Source of the DNA: Altererythrobacter sp.
GTDB lineage: Bacteria; Pseudomonadota; Alphaproteobacteria; Sphingomonadales; Sphingomonadaceae
DNA: 64,000 bases
Assembly (NCBI GenBank): GCA_016793865.1
Contig: JAEULJ010000001.1
Span: forward strand, 851,496 to 915,495
Direction: 5' to 3'
Shown here: one piece after another, positions 39,157-48,382 of the stretch
How positions within the stretch are numbered: the first letter of the stretch is position 1
Layout of the letters: every line of letters starts with the position of its first letter
Notes under the pieces: model-generated
Told to the model about the DNA's origin: nothing
Databases searched by the model: none
What the model saw: only the letters and a program-made list of their open reading frames with translations
Position numbers and translations under genes: made by a program

Positions 39157-39815
39157 GGGGTTTTCTCCAGTGGGTGGGAATGAGTCGCGATCCGGTTCAG
39201 CAGCCATGGCAGCGCGTCGGTCCAGTTGTCGATGCGCGCGTCGGCATGTCCATCTGCATGCGCACAGGCAATGTGCGACGCGAGCAGCGGCTCGCCGCAC
39301 AAGTGCAGCGTGGTGACATCGGCGGCGATCGTGCGGGCCGACCTGTGGTGCTGGGGCAGGTCGTCGATGAAGAAGGTGTGGCTTGGCCGGTATTCGGCGA
39401 TAATCGCCTCCAGCGCCGGGCCCTTGGGTCCCTGGTTGGTGAAGACCCGCGCCGCGATCCCGTGGCGATCCATTTGCGCCTGACGCAGATCGCGGTGCTC
39501 GTCCAGCAGGTTGGTGAGGATCACGACATCGGCTTGCTCGGCGAGCAATCGCATCGCCTCGACCGCCCCGGCGATCGGCCGCTGGCGTTCCATTTCGGTG
39601 GCGAAGAAGGCGCGCAGCAGGCGCCAGATTTCGGCCGGCTCGACCGGTTCCCCACTCTCGGTCCACCGCATCGCTTCGGAAAAGTCGGCGCTCCGCATTG
39701 CGAAGGTCACGCCTTGAGTCTCGGCGAGCCATTCGGCGAAGGGCGCCACCATGTGCAGCAGCACCTCGTCGCAGTCGCACACCACCAGTGGCCGGCCCGG
39801 TACGGTGCCGCTCAT
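39153..39815 (-). CDS. HAD-superfamily hydrolase
   Basis: This is a 220-residue haloacid dehalogenase-type phosphatase. The catalytic pair is in VVCDCDEVLLHM (Asp14 nucleophile, Asp16); later motifs are VILTNLLDEH (motif II), NQGPKGPALEAI (motif III lysine) and HTFFIDDLPQHH (motif IV). The DCDEVLL form differs from the usual DxDGT because a Glu-Val follows the second Asp; this type occurs in alphaproteobacteria. Substrate is unknown. The ATG at 39815 overlaps the DUF3572 stop by 4 bp. Confidence 0.85.
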   Translation of the reverse strand: MSGTVPGRPLVVCDCDEVLLHMVAPFAEWLAETQGVTFAMRSADFSEAMRWTESGEPVEPAEIWRLLRAFFATEMERQRPIAGAVEAMRLLAEQADVVILTNLLDEHRDLRQAQMDRHGIAARVFTNQGPKGPALEAIIAEYRPSHTFFIDDLPQHHRSARTIAADVTTLHLCGEPLLASHIACAHADGHADARIDNWTDALPWLLNRIATHSHPLEKTP

Positions 39816-40093
39816 CCTTCGAGCGCCCGGGCCGCTGCGGTAATGTCCTCGGGCGGGAGGTCGAGGGCGATGGCCGCGGCTACCAGGTCCGCCTCGTGTC
39901 CGGCTAGGAAGCCGAGCACCGCGGCGAGAACCGCCCGGTCGCCCAGTCCGCCGCGCAGCGCATCGGGGGTAAGTCCGGTAAGCGCCAGCAGCCGCTCGGC
40001 CCGCCCCTCGTCGGTCAGAACCCAGCCGAGCGCTTCGAGGGCGATTGTCTCGGGTGCCCGTTTTGGGACAAGTGCCGGTTGGTCCAACCGCAT
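39812..40093 (-). CDS. DUF3572 protein
   Basis: This is a 93-residue helical protein matching DUF3572, a family found mainly in alphaproteobacteria. Segments ALEALGWVLTDEGRAERLLA, LTGLTPDALRGGL and AVLGFLAGHEADL are present. It has no catalytic motif and its function is unknown. It is the first gene of the five-gene unit and is read away from the divK-type gene, with 66 bp between their starts, so the two may share control. The start ATG at 40093 is the only plausible one in the frame close to the family N-terminus. Confidence 0.82.
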   Translation of the reverse strand: MRLDQPALVPKRAPETIALEALGWVLTDEGRAERLLALTGLTPDALRGGLGDRAVLAAVLGFLAGHEADLVAAAIALDLPPEDITAAARALEG

Positions 40094-40159
40094 TATTGCC
40101 AGTCTCCGCCAATAATCGTAAATGACACGTCGTCGAACGTGATCGCGCCAGGAGAAGCC

Positions 40160-40546
40160 GTGCCAAAGCGTATTCTGGTTGTCGAGGACAACGATCTCAA
40201 CCGCAAGCTGTTCTGCGACGTTCTCAAGGCGAACGGGTTCGAGGTGGTGCCCGTGGCAGAAGGCCAGAACGTCATCCCGGCTGCCCGCAAGGCCATGCCC
40301 GATGGGGTCGTGCTGGACATCCAGCTCCCCGACATCTCCGGCCTCGACGTGATCGCCGCCTTCCGCGCCGACAGCGCGCTGCGGCATATCCCGATCCTCG
40401 CGGTGACGGCCTATGCCGGCAAGGGCGACGAGGAGAAGATCCGCGCCGCCGGAGCCAAGGACTACCTGGCGAAGCCCGTATCCATCATGCCCTTCATGGC
40501 GGCGGTGCGCGGGATCATGGCAGGCACGCCGGTCGCCGCGCACTAG
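40160..40546 (+). CDS. divK: Single-domain response regulator, DivK type
   Basis: This is a 128-residue receiver domain with no output domain. It has ILVVEDNDLNRKLF, phospho-acceptor Asp53 in VLDIQLPDISG, the T/Y switch segment LAVTAYAGKGDEEKI and the lysine in DYLAKPVS. Asp53 and the receiver-only form match DivK, which in Caulobacter controls the PleC/DivJ/CtrA cell-cycle pathway. The GTG start at 40160 has AGGAGA upstream; a longer in-frame ATG at 40079 would add 27 residues that overlap the divergent gene. pleD, which often follows divK, is not next to it here. Confidence 0.82.
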   Translation: MPKRILVVEDNDLNRKLFCDVLKANGFEVVPVAEGQNVIPAARKAMPDGVVLDIQLPDISGLDVIAAFRADSALRHIPILAVTAYAGKGDEEKIRAAGAKDYLAKPVSIMPFMAAVRGIMAGTPVAAH

Positions 40547-40645
40547 AACCACCGCGCGGCTGGTAGCGCGGCAACCCGCCGCCATCTCCAGCGGGCCGCG
40601 CCACGCTCGCATCGCCCAATGCATGCCCGCCCGCCCGGCTGGCGC

Positions 40646-40674
40646 TTGACAAGCCGGCGCCAAGCCCGCTTTGC
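40646..40674 (+). promoter_or_regulatory. Weak candidate promoter for the ACP-SPT pair
   Basis: A perfect -35 TTGACA (40646-40651) precedes the ACP gene, but after the usual 17 bases the candidate -10 is only CTTTGC (40669-40674), a poor match. This is a low-confidence guess placed here because the gap 40547-40713 holds no gene. Confidence 0.3.
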
Positions 40675-40713
40675 CCGGGCCACGCCGCCCCCCGGCGCTA
40701 CAGGAGAACCGGC

Positions 40714-40956
40714 ATGGACCGCGCCCAGGTCGACGAGACGATCCGCACCCTGATCGCCCCCTTCAACAAGAAGGGCGTGGCGATCGCCGACAGCACCGGC
40801 TTCGCGGGCGATCTGGAGTTCGACAGCCTGACCGTGATGGACTTCGTCGCCGCCATCGAGGACGAATTCGATATCATCATCAGCATGAACCAGCAGGCCG
40901 AGATCGAGAATTTCGGACAGCTGGTTGATGCGGTCACGAAGATGGTCGTCAAGTGA
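40714..40956 (+). CDS. Acyl carrier protein for sphingolipid synthesis
   Basis: This is an 80-residue acyl carrier protein. The phosphopantetheine serine is Ser38 in EFDSLTVMDF. Four helices are predicted, and the acidic helix II surface is typical. The gene overlaps the serine palmitoyltransferase gene (GTGA, 40953-40956). In sphingolipid-making bacteria a dedicated ACP beside SPT supplies the acyl group, so this is probably that ACP rather than the fatty-acid AcpP. CAGGAG is found nine bases before the ATG. Confidence 0.88.
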   Translation: MDRAQVDETIRTLIAPFNKKGVAIADSTGFAGDLEFDSLTVMDFVAAIEDEFDIIISMNQQAEIENFGQLVDAVTKMVVK

Positions 40957-42203
40957 GCGAGGGCATCAGCCAGGCCGACCGGCCCAGCGCGGTGGAAGGG
41001 CACGCGCCCGACCTGTTCGCCAAGTTCGATCCCCTGATCGCCATGCGCGAGGGGCTGCTGGCGAGCGGGATCACCGATCCGTTCAACCTGGTGATGGAGA
41101 AAGTGCTCAGCCCGACCCGCGCGATCTGCAATGGGCGCGAGACGATCCTGCTCGGCACCTACAACTACATGGGCATGACCTTTGATCCCGATGTGATCGA
41201 GGCCGGCAAGAATGCGCTGGCCGATTACGGCAGCGGCACCACCGGCAGCCGGGTGCTCAACGGGACCTATGCCGGCCACAAGGAAGTGGAGCGCGCGCTG
41301 CGCGAATTCTACGCCATGGACCACGCCATGGTGTTCTCCACCGGATACCAGGCCAATCTGGGTATCATCAGCACGGTGGCGGGCAAGGGCGACTACATCG
41401 TCCTCGACATCGACAGCCACGCCAGCATCTGGGACGGCTGCAAGCTGGGTGACGCCGAAATTGTCCCGTTTCGGCACAATGACATCGAGGCGATGGAGAA
41501 GCGGCTCCGGCGCATCCCGGAGGGCGCCGGCAAGCTCGTGGTCCTGGAAGGCGTCTATTCGATGCTGGGCGATATCGCGCCGCTCAAGGAGATGGTCGCG
41601 GTCGCCAAGAAGCATGGGGCGATGGTGCTGGTGGACGAGGCCCATTCGATGGGTTTCATGGGCCACCACGGCCGGGGCGTGGCCGAGGCGCAGGGTGTGC
41701 TGGACGATGTCGATTTCGTGATCGGAACCTTCTCCAAGAGCGTGGGAACGGTCGGCGGCTTCTGCGTGTCCAATCACCCCAAGTTCGAGATACTGCGGCT
41801 GGTGTGCCGTCCCTATGTCTTCACCGCCAGCCTGCCGCCCAGCGTGGTGGCGACCGCCGCCACCAGCATCCGCAAGCTGATGCAGGGCTCCAACAAGCGC
41901 GCGCATCTGTGGGAGAATTCCAAGACGCTGCACACCGGGCTCAAGCGCCTTGGTTTCCAGCTCGGCACCGAGGAGCCGGAGAGCGCGATCATCGCGGTGA
42001 TCATGCCCGACCTGGAGCGAGGCGCGGCGATGTGGGAGGCGCTGATCGAGGGGGGGCTCTACGTCAATCTCGCCCGCCCGCCCGCGACGCCGGCCAACAT
42101 GACCCTGCTGCGCTGCTCGCTGTGCGCCGAGCACACCGAGGACGAGGTCCAGACGATCCTCGGCATCTTCGCGAAGGCGGGCAAGGCCGTGGGCATCATC
42201 TAG
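40953..42203 (+). CDS. spt: Serine palmitoyltransferase
   Basis: This is a 416-residue alpha-oxoamine synthase that joins serine and a palmitoyl thioester to form 3-ketodihydrosphingosine, the first step of sphingolipid synthesis. Motifs are GTGSRVLNG-like GTTGSRVLNGTYAGH, DSHASIWDG (His156 stacks on PLP), LVDEAHSMGFMG (Asp228) and the PLP lysine Lys262 in GTFSKSVGTVGGF. The length fits the soluble bacterial enzyme. It starts with GTG and is coupled to the ACP gene. Together these place the genome with sphingolipid producers such as Sphingomonadales. Other alpha-oxoamine synthases (KBL, AONS) fit less well given the adjacent ACP. Confidence 0.93.
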   Translation: MSEGISQADRPSAVEGHAPDLFAKFDPLIAMREGLLASGITDPFNLVMEKVLSPTRAICNGRETILLGTYNYMGMTFDPDVIEAGKNALADYGSGTTGSRVLNGTYAGHKEVERALREFYAMDHAMVFSTGYQANLGIISTVAGKGDYIVLDIDSHASIWDGCKLGDAEIVPFRHNDIEAMEKRLRRIPEGAGKLVVLEGVYSMLGDIAPLKEMVAVAKKHGAMVLVDEAHSMGFMGHHGRGVAEAQGVLDDVDFVIGTFSKSVGTVGGFCVSNHPKFEILRLVCRPYVFTASLPPSVVATAATSIRKLMQGSNKRAHLWENSKTLHTGLKRLGFQLGTEEPESAIIAVIMPDLERGAAMWEALIEGGLYVNLARPPATPANMTLLRCSLCAEHTEDEVQTILGIFAKAGKAVGII

Positions 42204-42219
42204 CGATCGGCCGCCGCGC

Positions 42220-42360
42220 GTGAGGGTGCGGCGCGATGTCGCCGCCGCGCTTCTGGCGGCGGGCGATCGCGTGGGCGCGAAGGCTGCGGCGGAAGCCTCG
42301 CTCAGGCTCCGGATGAAGGATTCCGCCGCCGAGGCGCTGCTGGCCGACCCGCGAGAGTAG
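42220..42360 (+). CDS. Possible 46-residue TPR-like peptide
   Basis: A GTG-initiated open frame follows SPT by 16 bp and codes for 46 residues, including AALLAAGDRVGAKAAAEASL, which resembles a tetratricopeptide helix. There is no clear ribosome-binding site. It may be a remnant of a larger repeat protein or a chance open frame in GC-rich DNA. Confidence 0.3.
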   Translation: MRVRRDVAAALLAAGDRVGAKAAAEASLRLRMKDSAAEALLADPRE

Positions 42361-42481
42361 CGCGTAACAACTGCGAAGCTGACCTTCTGAACCAAGACAT
42401 CTTTTCTCGCTCGGCGGGTCTGGATGCGAAACTAAAAGCTGACATCAGCGGCGCATCCCGCCGTTGCTGTCGGAGCTTTTC

Positions 42482-42757
42482 ATGTTCGATCGACGACGCT
42501 GGCGGTCCGCTGCTTCGGTTGCGACCCTGGGTTTTGCCCTCGCAGCCGCTCCTCCCGCCGATGAGGCGGCCGCTTTGCCGCAGGAGACCACATCCGCGGG
42601 CACCGGCATGGACGAGGATGGCGCGCTCGTCGTGACCGCGGGGCGGCGCGCGGAACCGAGCCAGGCCAATATCGGGTCAGGTTCTGTCGCTCCAGAGCGT
42701 CCCATGAGCAATGACAACGAGCGAATGTCGGCCTGGGTCGCCGCACGCGCCGCGTGA
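42482..42757 (+). pseudogene. N-terminal remnant of a TonB-dependent receptor
   Basis: This open frame of 91 residues has a signal-peptide-like start (MFDRRRWRSAASVATLGFAL, then AAAPPA) and an acidic stretch leading to DGALVVTAGRRAEPSQ, which matches the TonB-box region of the receptor at 42810 (GAIVVTARRRAENVQ). After residue 62 no plug domain follows; a short unrelated tail ends the frame. I read it as the 5' relic of another receptor gene. It could instead be a short secreted protein using a TonB-box-like segment. Its 52-bp distance from the intact receptor gene also leaves room for it being an upstream leader gene. Confidence 0.5.
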
Positions 42758-42809
42758 TCAGCAACCGCTTTGATCCGCTCGCGAACAAATCAGATTCAGG
42801 GGAACTCTC

Positions 42810-45329
42810 ATGACCTTCAAGAACCTTCTTATCGCTGGAACGGCGCTCGCTTCATTGATCACGCCTAGTATCGCTTACGCTGACGAGGCGGCCGCCGTTG
42901 ATGCCGCCGCCGCTGATGACGCTGCCGTCGATGCGGCTGATGACCAGGGCGGTGGTGCCATCGTCGTCACGGCTCGCCGGCGTGCCGAGAATGTCCAGGA
43001 AGTGCCGGTGGCCATCTCCGTGCTCTCGGGAGAAAGGCTCGACGCGACGGGCGCCTTCAACATTCAGCGGCTGACCCAGCTTCAGCCGACGGTGCAGTTC
43101 TACTCGCAGAATCCGCGCAACACCTTCATCAACATCCGCAGCATCGGCGCGCCGTTCGGCCTGACCAACGATGGCTTCGAGCAGGGCGTCGGCATCTATA
43201 TCGACGACGTCTATTACAACCGCATCGCATCGGCGACGCTCGACTTCGTCGACGTCGAATCGATCGTGACGCTGCGCGGTCCGCAGGGCACGCTCTACGG
43301 CAAGAACACCACCGCGGGCGCGATCAACATCACCACGCGCGCGCCGAGCTTCGACTTCGAGGGCAAGGCCGAAGTCTCGCTGGGCAACATCGGCTTCAAA
43401 CAGGGCAAGGCGTCGATATCGGGCCCTCTTTCCGAAAATCTGGCCGCTCGCATCAGCGTGACGGGCACCAGCCGCCGCGGCACCGTGTTCAACACCACCA
43501 CCAATAGCTACATCCAGTCGCAGGATAATGTCGGGGTGCGCGGGGCGCTTCTTTGGAAGCCGGCGTCCAACCTCAACGTCACCCTCTCGGGCGACTGGAA
43601 CCTGCAAGACCCGATCTGCTGCGCCTTCTCCTATGGCGGCTATGGCCGGACGCAGCGGGCGCTCAACCGGCAATATCCGGCGCTGGTCGCGGCCGCCCAG
43701 GTTCTGTTCCCTAACTTCAACCCCGCGAATGCCAGCCCCTTCACCTACACCACCGATACCGACGCCACGCTGTCGGCCCGCAACGAGCATGGCGGCCTGT
43801 CCCTGCGCGGTGTGTGGGATATCGACGACAGCAATACGCTGACTTCGATCACCGCCTGGCGCTACTGGGACTGGGGTCCGGCCAACGACCGCGACTACAC
43901 CGGCTTCCCGGTCTACACCAAGGTCAACAACCCGACGAAGCAGAACCAGTATACGCAGGAGTTCCGCTTCAACCACAAGGGCGAGGGCTACGACTTCGTC
44001 GTCGGACTGTTCGGCTTCCAACAGAAGATCCGCACCAGCGGTATCCAGGAGACGGGCCGGGCCGCGAGCAAGTGGCTGCTCAACCCGACCAGTGCGCTCT
44101 CGAACAACCCCGACGTCCTGAACAACGTCGTCGCGATCAACGACATCCGGCTCGATAACACCAGCCTTGCCGCTTACGCGAAGCTCAACTGGGAGGTCAC
44201 AGACCGGTTCGTCCTCTCGCCGGGCGTCCGCGTCAACTACGACAAGAAAGACGGTCTTTATAACTCGGTCGTCACCGGCACCGCGTCGGATGGCACGCGT
44301 CAGGTCGTCTCCGCGGTTCCCGGCTCGCCTTACTACAATGATCCCTGGACCGCGGCACAGCGGAGCATTCAGGCCTCGCAGTATTACGCTCCCAACCTTA
44401 GCGGGTGGAACCTCTCATACGATCTCAACCTCCGGTATGAGGTTGCCGATGACATCAACGTCTATGCGACTTACGCGCGCTCGTTCAAAACCGCCGGCAT
44501 CAATCTCAACGGCGTGCCGGCGGACTCGACCGGCGCCGCGATCCCGGCGACCTTTACGATCAAGCCGGAGAAGGTCGATCACTTCGAAGCGGGTATCAAG
44601 ACTCAGTTCTGGGATCGCCGTGCGACGTTCAACCTCACGGGCTTCTGGACCGAGATCAAGAACTTCCAGGCCAGCGTCAGCAACGGCCAGCTCGGCACGG
44701 TTCGCGGCTATCTCGCCAATGCAGACAAAGTGCGCAGCCGCGGCGTGGAAGCCGACCTCTCGATTCGTCCGAGCGATCGCTTCAGTGCCTATGTCAACGG
44801 GGCCTACACGGATGCCAGGTTCACGAGCTTCTGCGATGCGCCGCCGCCTCCGGAGCTCGCGGGCGGCAGCAGCACCGGTATCGTGGTGACCGGCAGATGC
44901 ACATACACCGGCACGATCGGCGCACCGGGACAGCCGGGTGCGGTCAGCCCGCCGTTCGTCGATGTCTCCGGCTCGGTGCTGCCCGGCGTATCGAAGTGGG
45001 CCGCCTCCTGGGGCGCAGAATACAACCATCCCAGCTCGCTGTTCGACGAGGAGGGGCAGTTCTATCTGGGCTATGACGCCAGCTATCGTTCGCGGTGGTC
45101 TTCCAACCCGTCGCCCTCGATCTACACCTGGGTCGAAGGCTATTCGCTGCACAATTTCCGTGCCGGCTTCCGGACGGGGAAGTTCGATACCTTCGTCTGG
45201 GTGCGCAACGCCTTCAAGAAGGAATATATCGACCTGTACCTGGCCGGCACCGGCGGCAATACCGGCCTGATCGCTGCCTATGCGGGCGACCCGCAGACCT
45301 GGGGTGGCACGATAAAGTTCGAGTTCTGA
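42810..45329 (+). CDS. TonB-dependent outer-membrane receptor
   Basis: This is an 839-residue receptor. The signal peptide (1-24, ending AYA) is followed by an Ala/Asp-rich stretch, the TonB box IVVTA (51-55), the plug domain (about 60-180; LRGPQGTLYGKNTTAGAINI) and a 22-strand barrel ending in Phe (IKFEF). Such proteins import iron chelates, vitamin B12 or sugars using TonB energy. No ferric-uptake or sugar genes are next to it, so the ligand is unknown. The strand after residue 265 has DPICCAFSYGG; a similar CCA motif is seen in the receptor at 56562. Degraded receptor fragments lie on both sides. Confidence 0.93.
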   Translation: MTFKNLLIAGTALASLITPSIAYADEAAAVDAAAADDAAVDAADDQGGGAIVVTARRRAENVQEVPVAISVLSGERLDATGAFNIQRLTQLQPTVQFYSQNPRNTFINIRSIGAPFGLTNDGFEQGVGIYIDDVYYNRIASATLDFVDVESIVTLRGPQGTLYGKNTTAGAINITTRAPSFDFEGKAEVSLGNIGFKQGKASISGPLSENLAARISVTGTSRRGTVFNTTTNSYIQSQDNVGVRGALLWKPASNLNVTLSGDWNLQDPICCAFSYGGYGRTQRALNRQYPALVAAAQVLFPNFNPANASPFTYTTDTDATLSARNEHGGLSLRGVWDIDDSNTLTSITAWRYWDWGPANDRDYTGFPVYTKVNNPTKQNQYTQEFRFNHKGEGYDFVVGLFGFQQKIRTSGIQETGRAASKWLLNPTSALSNNPDVLNNVVAINDIRLDNTSLAAYAKLNWEVTDRFVLSPGVRVNYDKKDGLYNSVVTGTASDGTRQVVSAVPGSPYYNDPWTAAQRSIQASQYYAPNLSGWNLSYDLNLRYEVADDINVYATYARSFKTAGINLNGVPADSTGAAIPATFTIKPEKVDHFEAGIKTQFWDRRATFNLTGFWTEIKNFQASVSNGQLGTVRGYLANADKVRSRGVEADLSIRPSDRFSAYVNGAYTDARFTSFCDAPPPPELAGGSSTGIVVTGRCTYTGTIGAPGQPGAVSPPFVDVSGSVLPGVSKWAASWGAEYNHPSSLFDEEGQFYLGYDASYRSRWSSNPSPSIYTWVEGYSLHNFRAGFRTGKFDTFVWVRNAFKKEYIDLYLAGTGGNTGLIAAYAGDPQTWGGTIKFEF

Positions 45330-45340
45330 CCATAACGGGA

Positions 45341-45367
45341 GTGCTGGAGCGAAAGCCGCTCCGGCAC
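45341..45367 (+). terminator. Hairpin after TonB-dependent receptor gene
   Basis: An 11-bp stem with one G-U pair (GTGCTGGAGCG, loop AAAGC, CGCTCCGGCAC) starts 11 bases after the receptor stop codon. No T run follows, so it may protect the transcript end or act as a Rho-type element rather than an intrinsic terminator. Confidence 0.5.
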
Positions 45368-45374
45368 CCCATCG

Positions 45375-45530
45375 ACCGCCAGCTCGCCGCGCTCGCGACC
45401 GGAGAACGACCGCGATTTCATCGGCCTGCCGATTGTCGCCAGATCGCAGAACCCCAGCCGGCATACCCAGGAAATACGGTACAATTGCAGCGGGGACCGG
45501 ATCGACTTCGTGGTCGGCGCCTTCGGGTGC
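45375..45530 (+). pseudogene. Internal fragment of a TonB-dependent receptor
   Basis: In the frame starting at 45375 the DNA reads ...ENDRDFIGLPIVARSQNPSR, then HTQEIRYNCSGDRIDFVVGA and FGC. It aligns with residues 349-403 of the intact upstream receptor (NDRDYTGFPVYT..., TQEFRFN..., DFVVGLFGF), with a three-residue gap and about 20 identical positions. There is no start codon, and similarity stops at both ends. This is a relic of a second receptor gene, not a working gene. It accounts for most of the gap between the receptor and the gene at 45631. Confidence 0.7.
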
Positions 45531-45630
45531 GCTGGCCGCCGCCGCGGCGAATGTCCGCCGAGGGTTAACGTGCGCTTTACTCCTCCGCCTTAGCATCCGT
45601 GCCCAACGCACATTGCGAAAGGTAGGGATC

Positions 45631-46845
45631 GTGGCGACAATCCTGCTTCCGGCGGCGCTGGCCGCGCTGGTCGTCTCCGGTACGATCGCGCACAAGTCCG
45701 TGCCCCCCGCCTTGCCGCCCGCCATCCTTCCTGCCCCCATAGTGGCCGACAGCGCGGCGCTATCGCGGGCTCTGGGTACGCCCGATCTCGTGCTGACGAC
45801 GCGCGGGGAAGCGGTCAGGCTGCTGGCCGGCGCCGCCCCGGTGGAAGGCGGTTGCGGAACGCAGATCGTCGCTGGAGAAGGGCCGGCCGCATCCGGAGCG
45901 GTGCCTGCGCGGTCCCGGGTGCTGCGCTGGACCGACATCGCCTGGACCGGAACCGCGCCCGACGGGCGGACCCTTGTGTCGTTCTATCAGGACGAGGCCC
46001 GGCTGCCTGGCGATACGCTGGCCTTCGCGCCGGCGGATGCCGCCGGCTTTCGCGCTGCGCTGGACCGGGTGGTGACGGCTTGCCGCCGCGCGCAGCGCGA
46101 GACGGCGCGGGTGCTGGCTGCCGTGCCCGGGCCTTCGCAGAGCTGTTATTTCGCGCGCCTGCCGCAACTCGAGCTGGTCGCCCCATCGCACCCGGCAGAG
46201 CCTCAGCGCGCCGTCCTGACCATGCTTTCGCGCGAGACACCCGAGGCGGAGCTGCGCCTTATCGTTGAGCGGCCAGCGCCCGGTTCCGTGCCCGGTGGTG
46301 ACGAATGGGGCCGCCCTGCGGTAGCCTTCGGCTATGCCGACCGCCACCTGAAGGACATGGGGATCGCGCGCGCCGGCTTTGCAGTCGATGATGCGCCGGT
46401 CTCCGCGCGCCATGCGGTCCTGCTGTTCGGCGACAAGCGGGTGCGGATCGCGATGGATCCCGTGCTGCGCCGCGCCGAGCCCGACACCGGGGGCGCCAGC
46501 TTCTACAGCCGGCTTGTGGCGGGCGAGGCGGTTGAGCTCACGCTGCTCGATACGGATGGTCGAAGCCGGGCGGTGTTGCGTTTCGATGCCGGCCCGGCGC
46601 TCGCCGCGGCGCGTCAGATGCTGGCGGAAGCGAACTGGTCCTGCGACGGCGCGGCCACCGCACCGCCGCCCGCGGCCGAGTGGAAGCCGATGGACGCGAC
46701 TGTCCGGCCTGTGCCCATCCGCGCGCCGGTCATCGCCCTGCAATCCCTTCCACCCGCACTCGCCCTGGCATCACATCCGGAAAACGCCGAACGCGGGCCG
46801 TTCGGCAATCGGGGCCTCGAGCGCAGCGGCGAAGGCAAGCCCTAG
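45631..46845 (+). CDS. Hypothetical secreted or membrane-anchored protein
   Basis: This is a 404-residue protein beginning [20 protein letters not shown], a hydrophobic segment that may be a signal or anchor, followed by a Pro/Ala-rich spacer. The body contains [58 protein letters not shown] and [14 protein letters not shown] with paired cysteines that may form a disulfide. No known family was recognised. The GTG start (45631) has AAGGTAGGG upstream; an in-frame TTG at 45613 would add a Leu-Arg-Lys n-region and is also possible. The 3' end overlaps the convergent mccB gene by 75 bp. Confidence 0.6.
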   Translation: MATILLPAALAALVVSGTIAHKSVPPALPPAILPAPIVADSAALSRALGTPDLVLTTRGEAVRLLAGAAPVEGGCGTQIVAGEGPAASGAVPARSRVLRWTDIAWTGTAPDGRTLVSFYQDEARLPGDTLAFAPADAAGFRAALDRVVTACRRAQRETARVLAAVPGPSQSCYFARLPQLELVAPSHPAEPQRAVLTMLSRETPEAELRLIVERPAPGSVPGGDEWGRPAVAFGYADRHLKDMGIARAGFAVDDAPVSARHAVLLFGDKRVRIAMDPVLRRAEPDTGGASFYSRLVAGEAVELTLLDTDGRSRAVLRFDAGPALAAARQMLAEANWSCDGAATAPPPAAEWKPMDATVRPVPIRAPVIALQSLPPALALASHPENAERGPFGNRGLERSGEGKP

Positions 46846-48378
46846 AACGTCGCGGGTCTGAACCGGGTCGATCACGCCATCGTCCCACAGCCGCGCGGTG
46901 GCGTAGTAGGGATTGCCCTCGTCCTCGTATTTCTGGCGGATCGGGGCCTTGAAGGCCTCGGCCTGGTCGGGGGTCCAGCTTTCAGCATCGCGGTGGACGG
47001 TCGCGAGAACGCTCGCGGCCTGCTCGCCGCCCATCACCGAAATGCGCGCATTGGGCCAGGTGAACAGGAAGCGCGGGGAATAGGCGCGCCCGCACATGCC
47101 GTAATTGCCGGCGCCGAAGCTGCCGCCGATCACCACAGTGATCTTCGGCACCGTGGCGGTGGCGACCGCGGTGACCAGCTTGGCGCCGTGCTTGGCGATG
47201 CCCTCGGCCTCGTATTTCCCGCCGACCATGAATCCGCTGATATTCTGGAGGAACAACAGCGGGATGCGGCGCTGGCAGGCGAGCTCGATGAAATGCGCGC
47301 CCTTCTGCGCGCTTTCGCTGAACAGCACGCCATTGTTGGCGAGGATCGCCACCGGCATCCCCCAGATATGCGCGAAGCCGGTCACCAGCGTGCTGCCGTA
47401 TAGCGGCTTGAACTCGTGAAACTCGCTGCCATCGACCAGCCGGGCGATGACCTCGTGAACATCGTATGGTGCGCGGACATCGTCCGGGATGAGCGCATAG
47501 AGATCGTCGGCATCGAACTTGGGCGGGCGCGGGTCTTTCAGAGCCACATCCTTCGCCGCCGCTGTGTTCGCGCCCAGATGGCTGACGATGTCGCGCACGA
47601 TGGTGAGCGCGTGCTCGTCGTTCTCGGCGAGGTGATCGACCACGCCGGATTTCCTCGCGTGGAGCTCACCGCCGCCCAGGTCCTCGGCCGAAATCTCCTC
47701 GCCCGTCGCCGCCTTCACCAGCGGCGGGCCGGCCAGGAAGATCGTGCCCTGCTCGCGCACGATCACGGTCTCGTCGCTCATCGCGGGCACATAGGCCCCG
47801 CCCGCGGTGCATGATCCCATCACGCAGGCGATCTGCGGAATGCCGAGCGCGCTCATGTTCGCCTGGTTGAAGAAGATGCGCCCGAAATGTTCGCGGTCGG
47901 GGAACACCTCGGCCTGGTAGGGCAGGTTCGCCCCGCCGCTATCGACCAGATAGACGCAGGGGAGGCGGTTCTCCTGCGCGATTTCCTGCGCGCGAAGATG
48001 CTTCTTGACCGTCAGCGGATAATAGCTGCCGCCCTTCACGGTCGGATCGTTGGCGGCGATCATCACCTGCCGCCCGCTGACCCGCCCGATCCCCGCGATC
48101 ATCGAGGCGCCGTTGACGTCGCCCTCGTACATCCCGTTGGCCGCGAGCTGACCGATCTCGAGGAACGGCGAGCCCGGATCGAGCAGCCGCTCGACCCGCT
48201 CGCGCGGAAGCAGCTTGCCGCGGCTAACATGCCGCTCGCGATGCTTCTCCGGCCCCCCCAGCGCCGCCTCCGCGACCTTGGCGCGAAGCTCGTCGGCCAG
48301 CCCCTTGTTATGCGCGAACCGCGCCTTGGCCTCGGCACTCTCGCGGTCGAGCTTGGTGGTGACCGTGGGGGCGGTCAT
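46771..48378 (-). CDS. Methylcrotonoyl-CoA carboxylase beta subunit
   Basis: This is a 535-residue carboxyltransferase subunit. Features include [39 protein letters not shown], the acyl-CoA oxyanion region [15 protein letters not shown], and the second half [20 protein letters not shown] with [10 protein letters not shown]. The sequence matches MCCB of leucine breakdown more closely than PccB or AccD. It carboxylates 3-methylcrotonyl-CoA using biotin from the alpha subunit. The alpha subunit gene is not seen in this window. The gene follows a YjdM-like gene and isovaleryl-CoA dehydrogenase, the previous enzyme of the pathway. Its 3' end overlaps the convergent hypothetical gene by 75 bp. Confidence 0.92.
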   Translation of the reverse strand: MTAPTVTTKLDRESAEAKARFAHNKGLADELRAKVAEAALGGPEKHRERHVSRGKLLPRERVERLLDPGSPFLEIGQLAANGMYEGDVNGASMIAGIGRVSGRQVMIAANDPTVKGGSYYPLTVKKHLRAQEIAQENRLPCVYLVDSGGANLPYQAEVFPDREHFGRIFFNQANMSALGIPQIACVMGSCTAGGAYVPAMSDETVIVREQGTIFLAGPPLVKAATGEEISAEDLGGGELHARKSGVVDHLAENDEHALTIVRDIVSHLGANTAAAKDVALKDPRPPKFDADDLYALIPDDVRAPYDVHEVIARLVDGSEFHEFKPLYGSTLVTGFAHIWGMPVAILANNGVLFSESAQKGAHFIELACQRRIPLLFLQNISGFMVGGKYEAEGIAKHGAKLVTAVATATVPKITVVIGGSFGAGNYGMCGRAYSPRFLFTWPNARISVMGGEQAASVLATVHRDAESWTPDQAEAFKAPIRQKYEDEGNPYYATARLWDDGVIDPVQTRDVLGLAFAAALEAPIAERPAFGVFRM

Positions 48379-48382
48379 GGGA

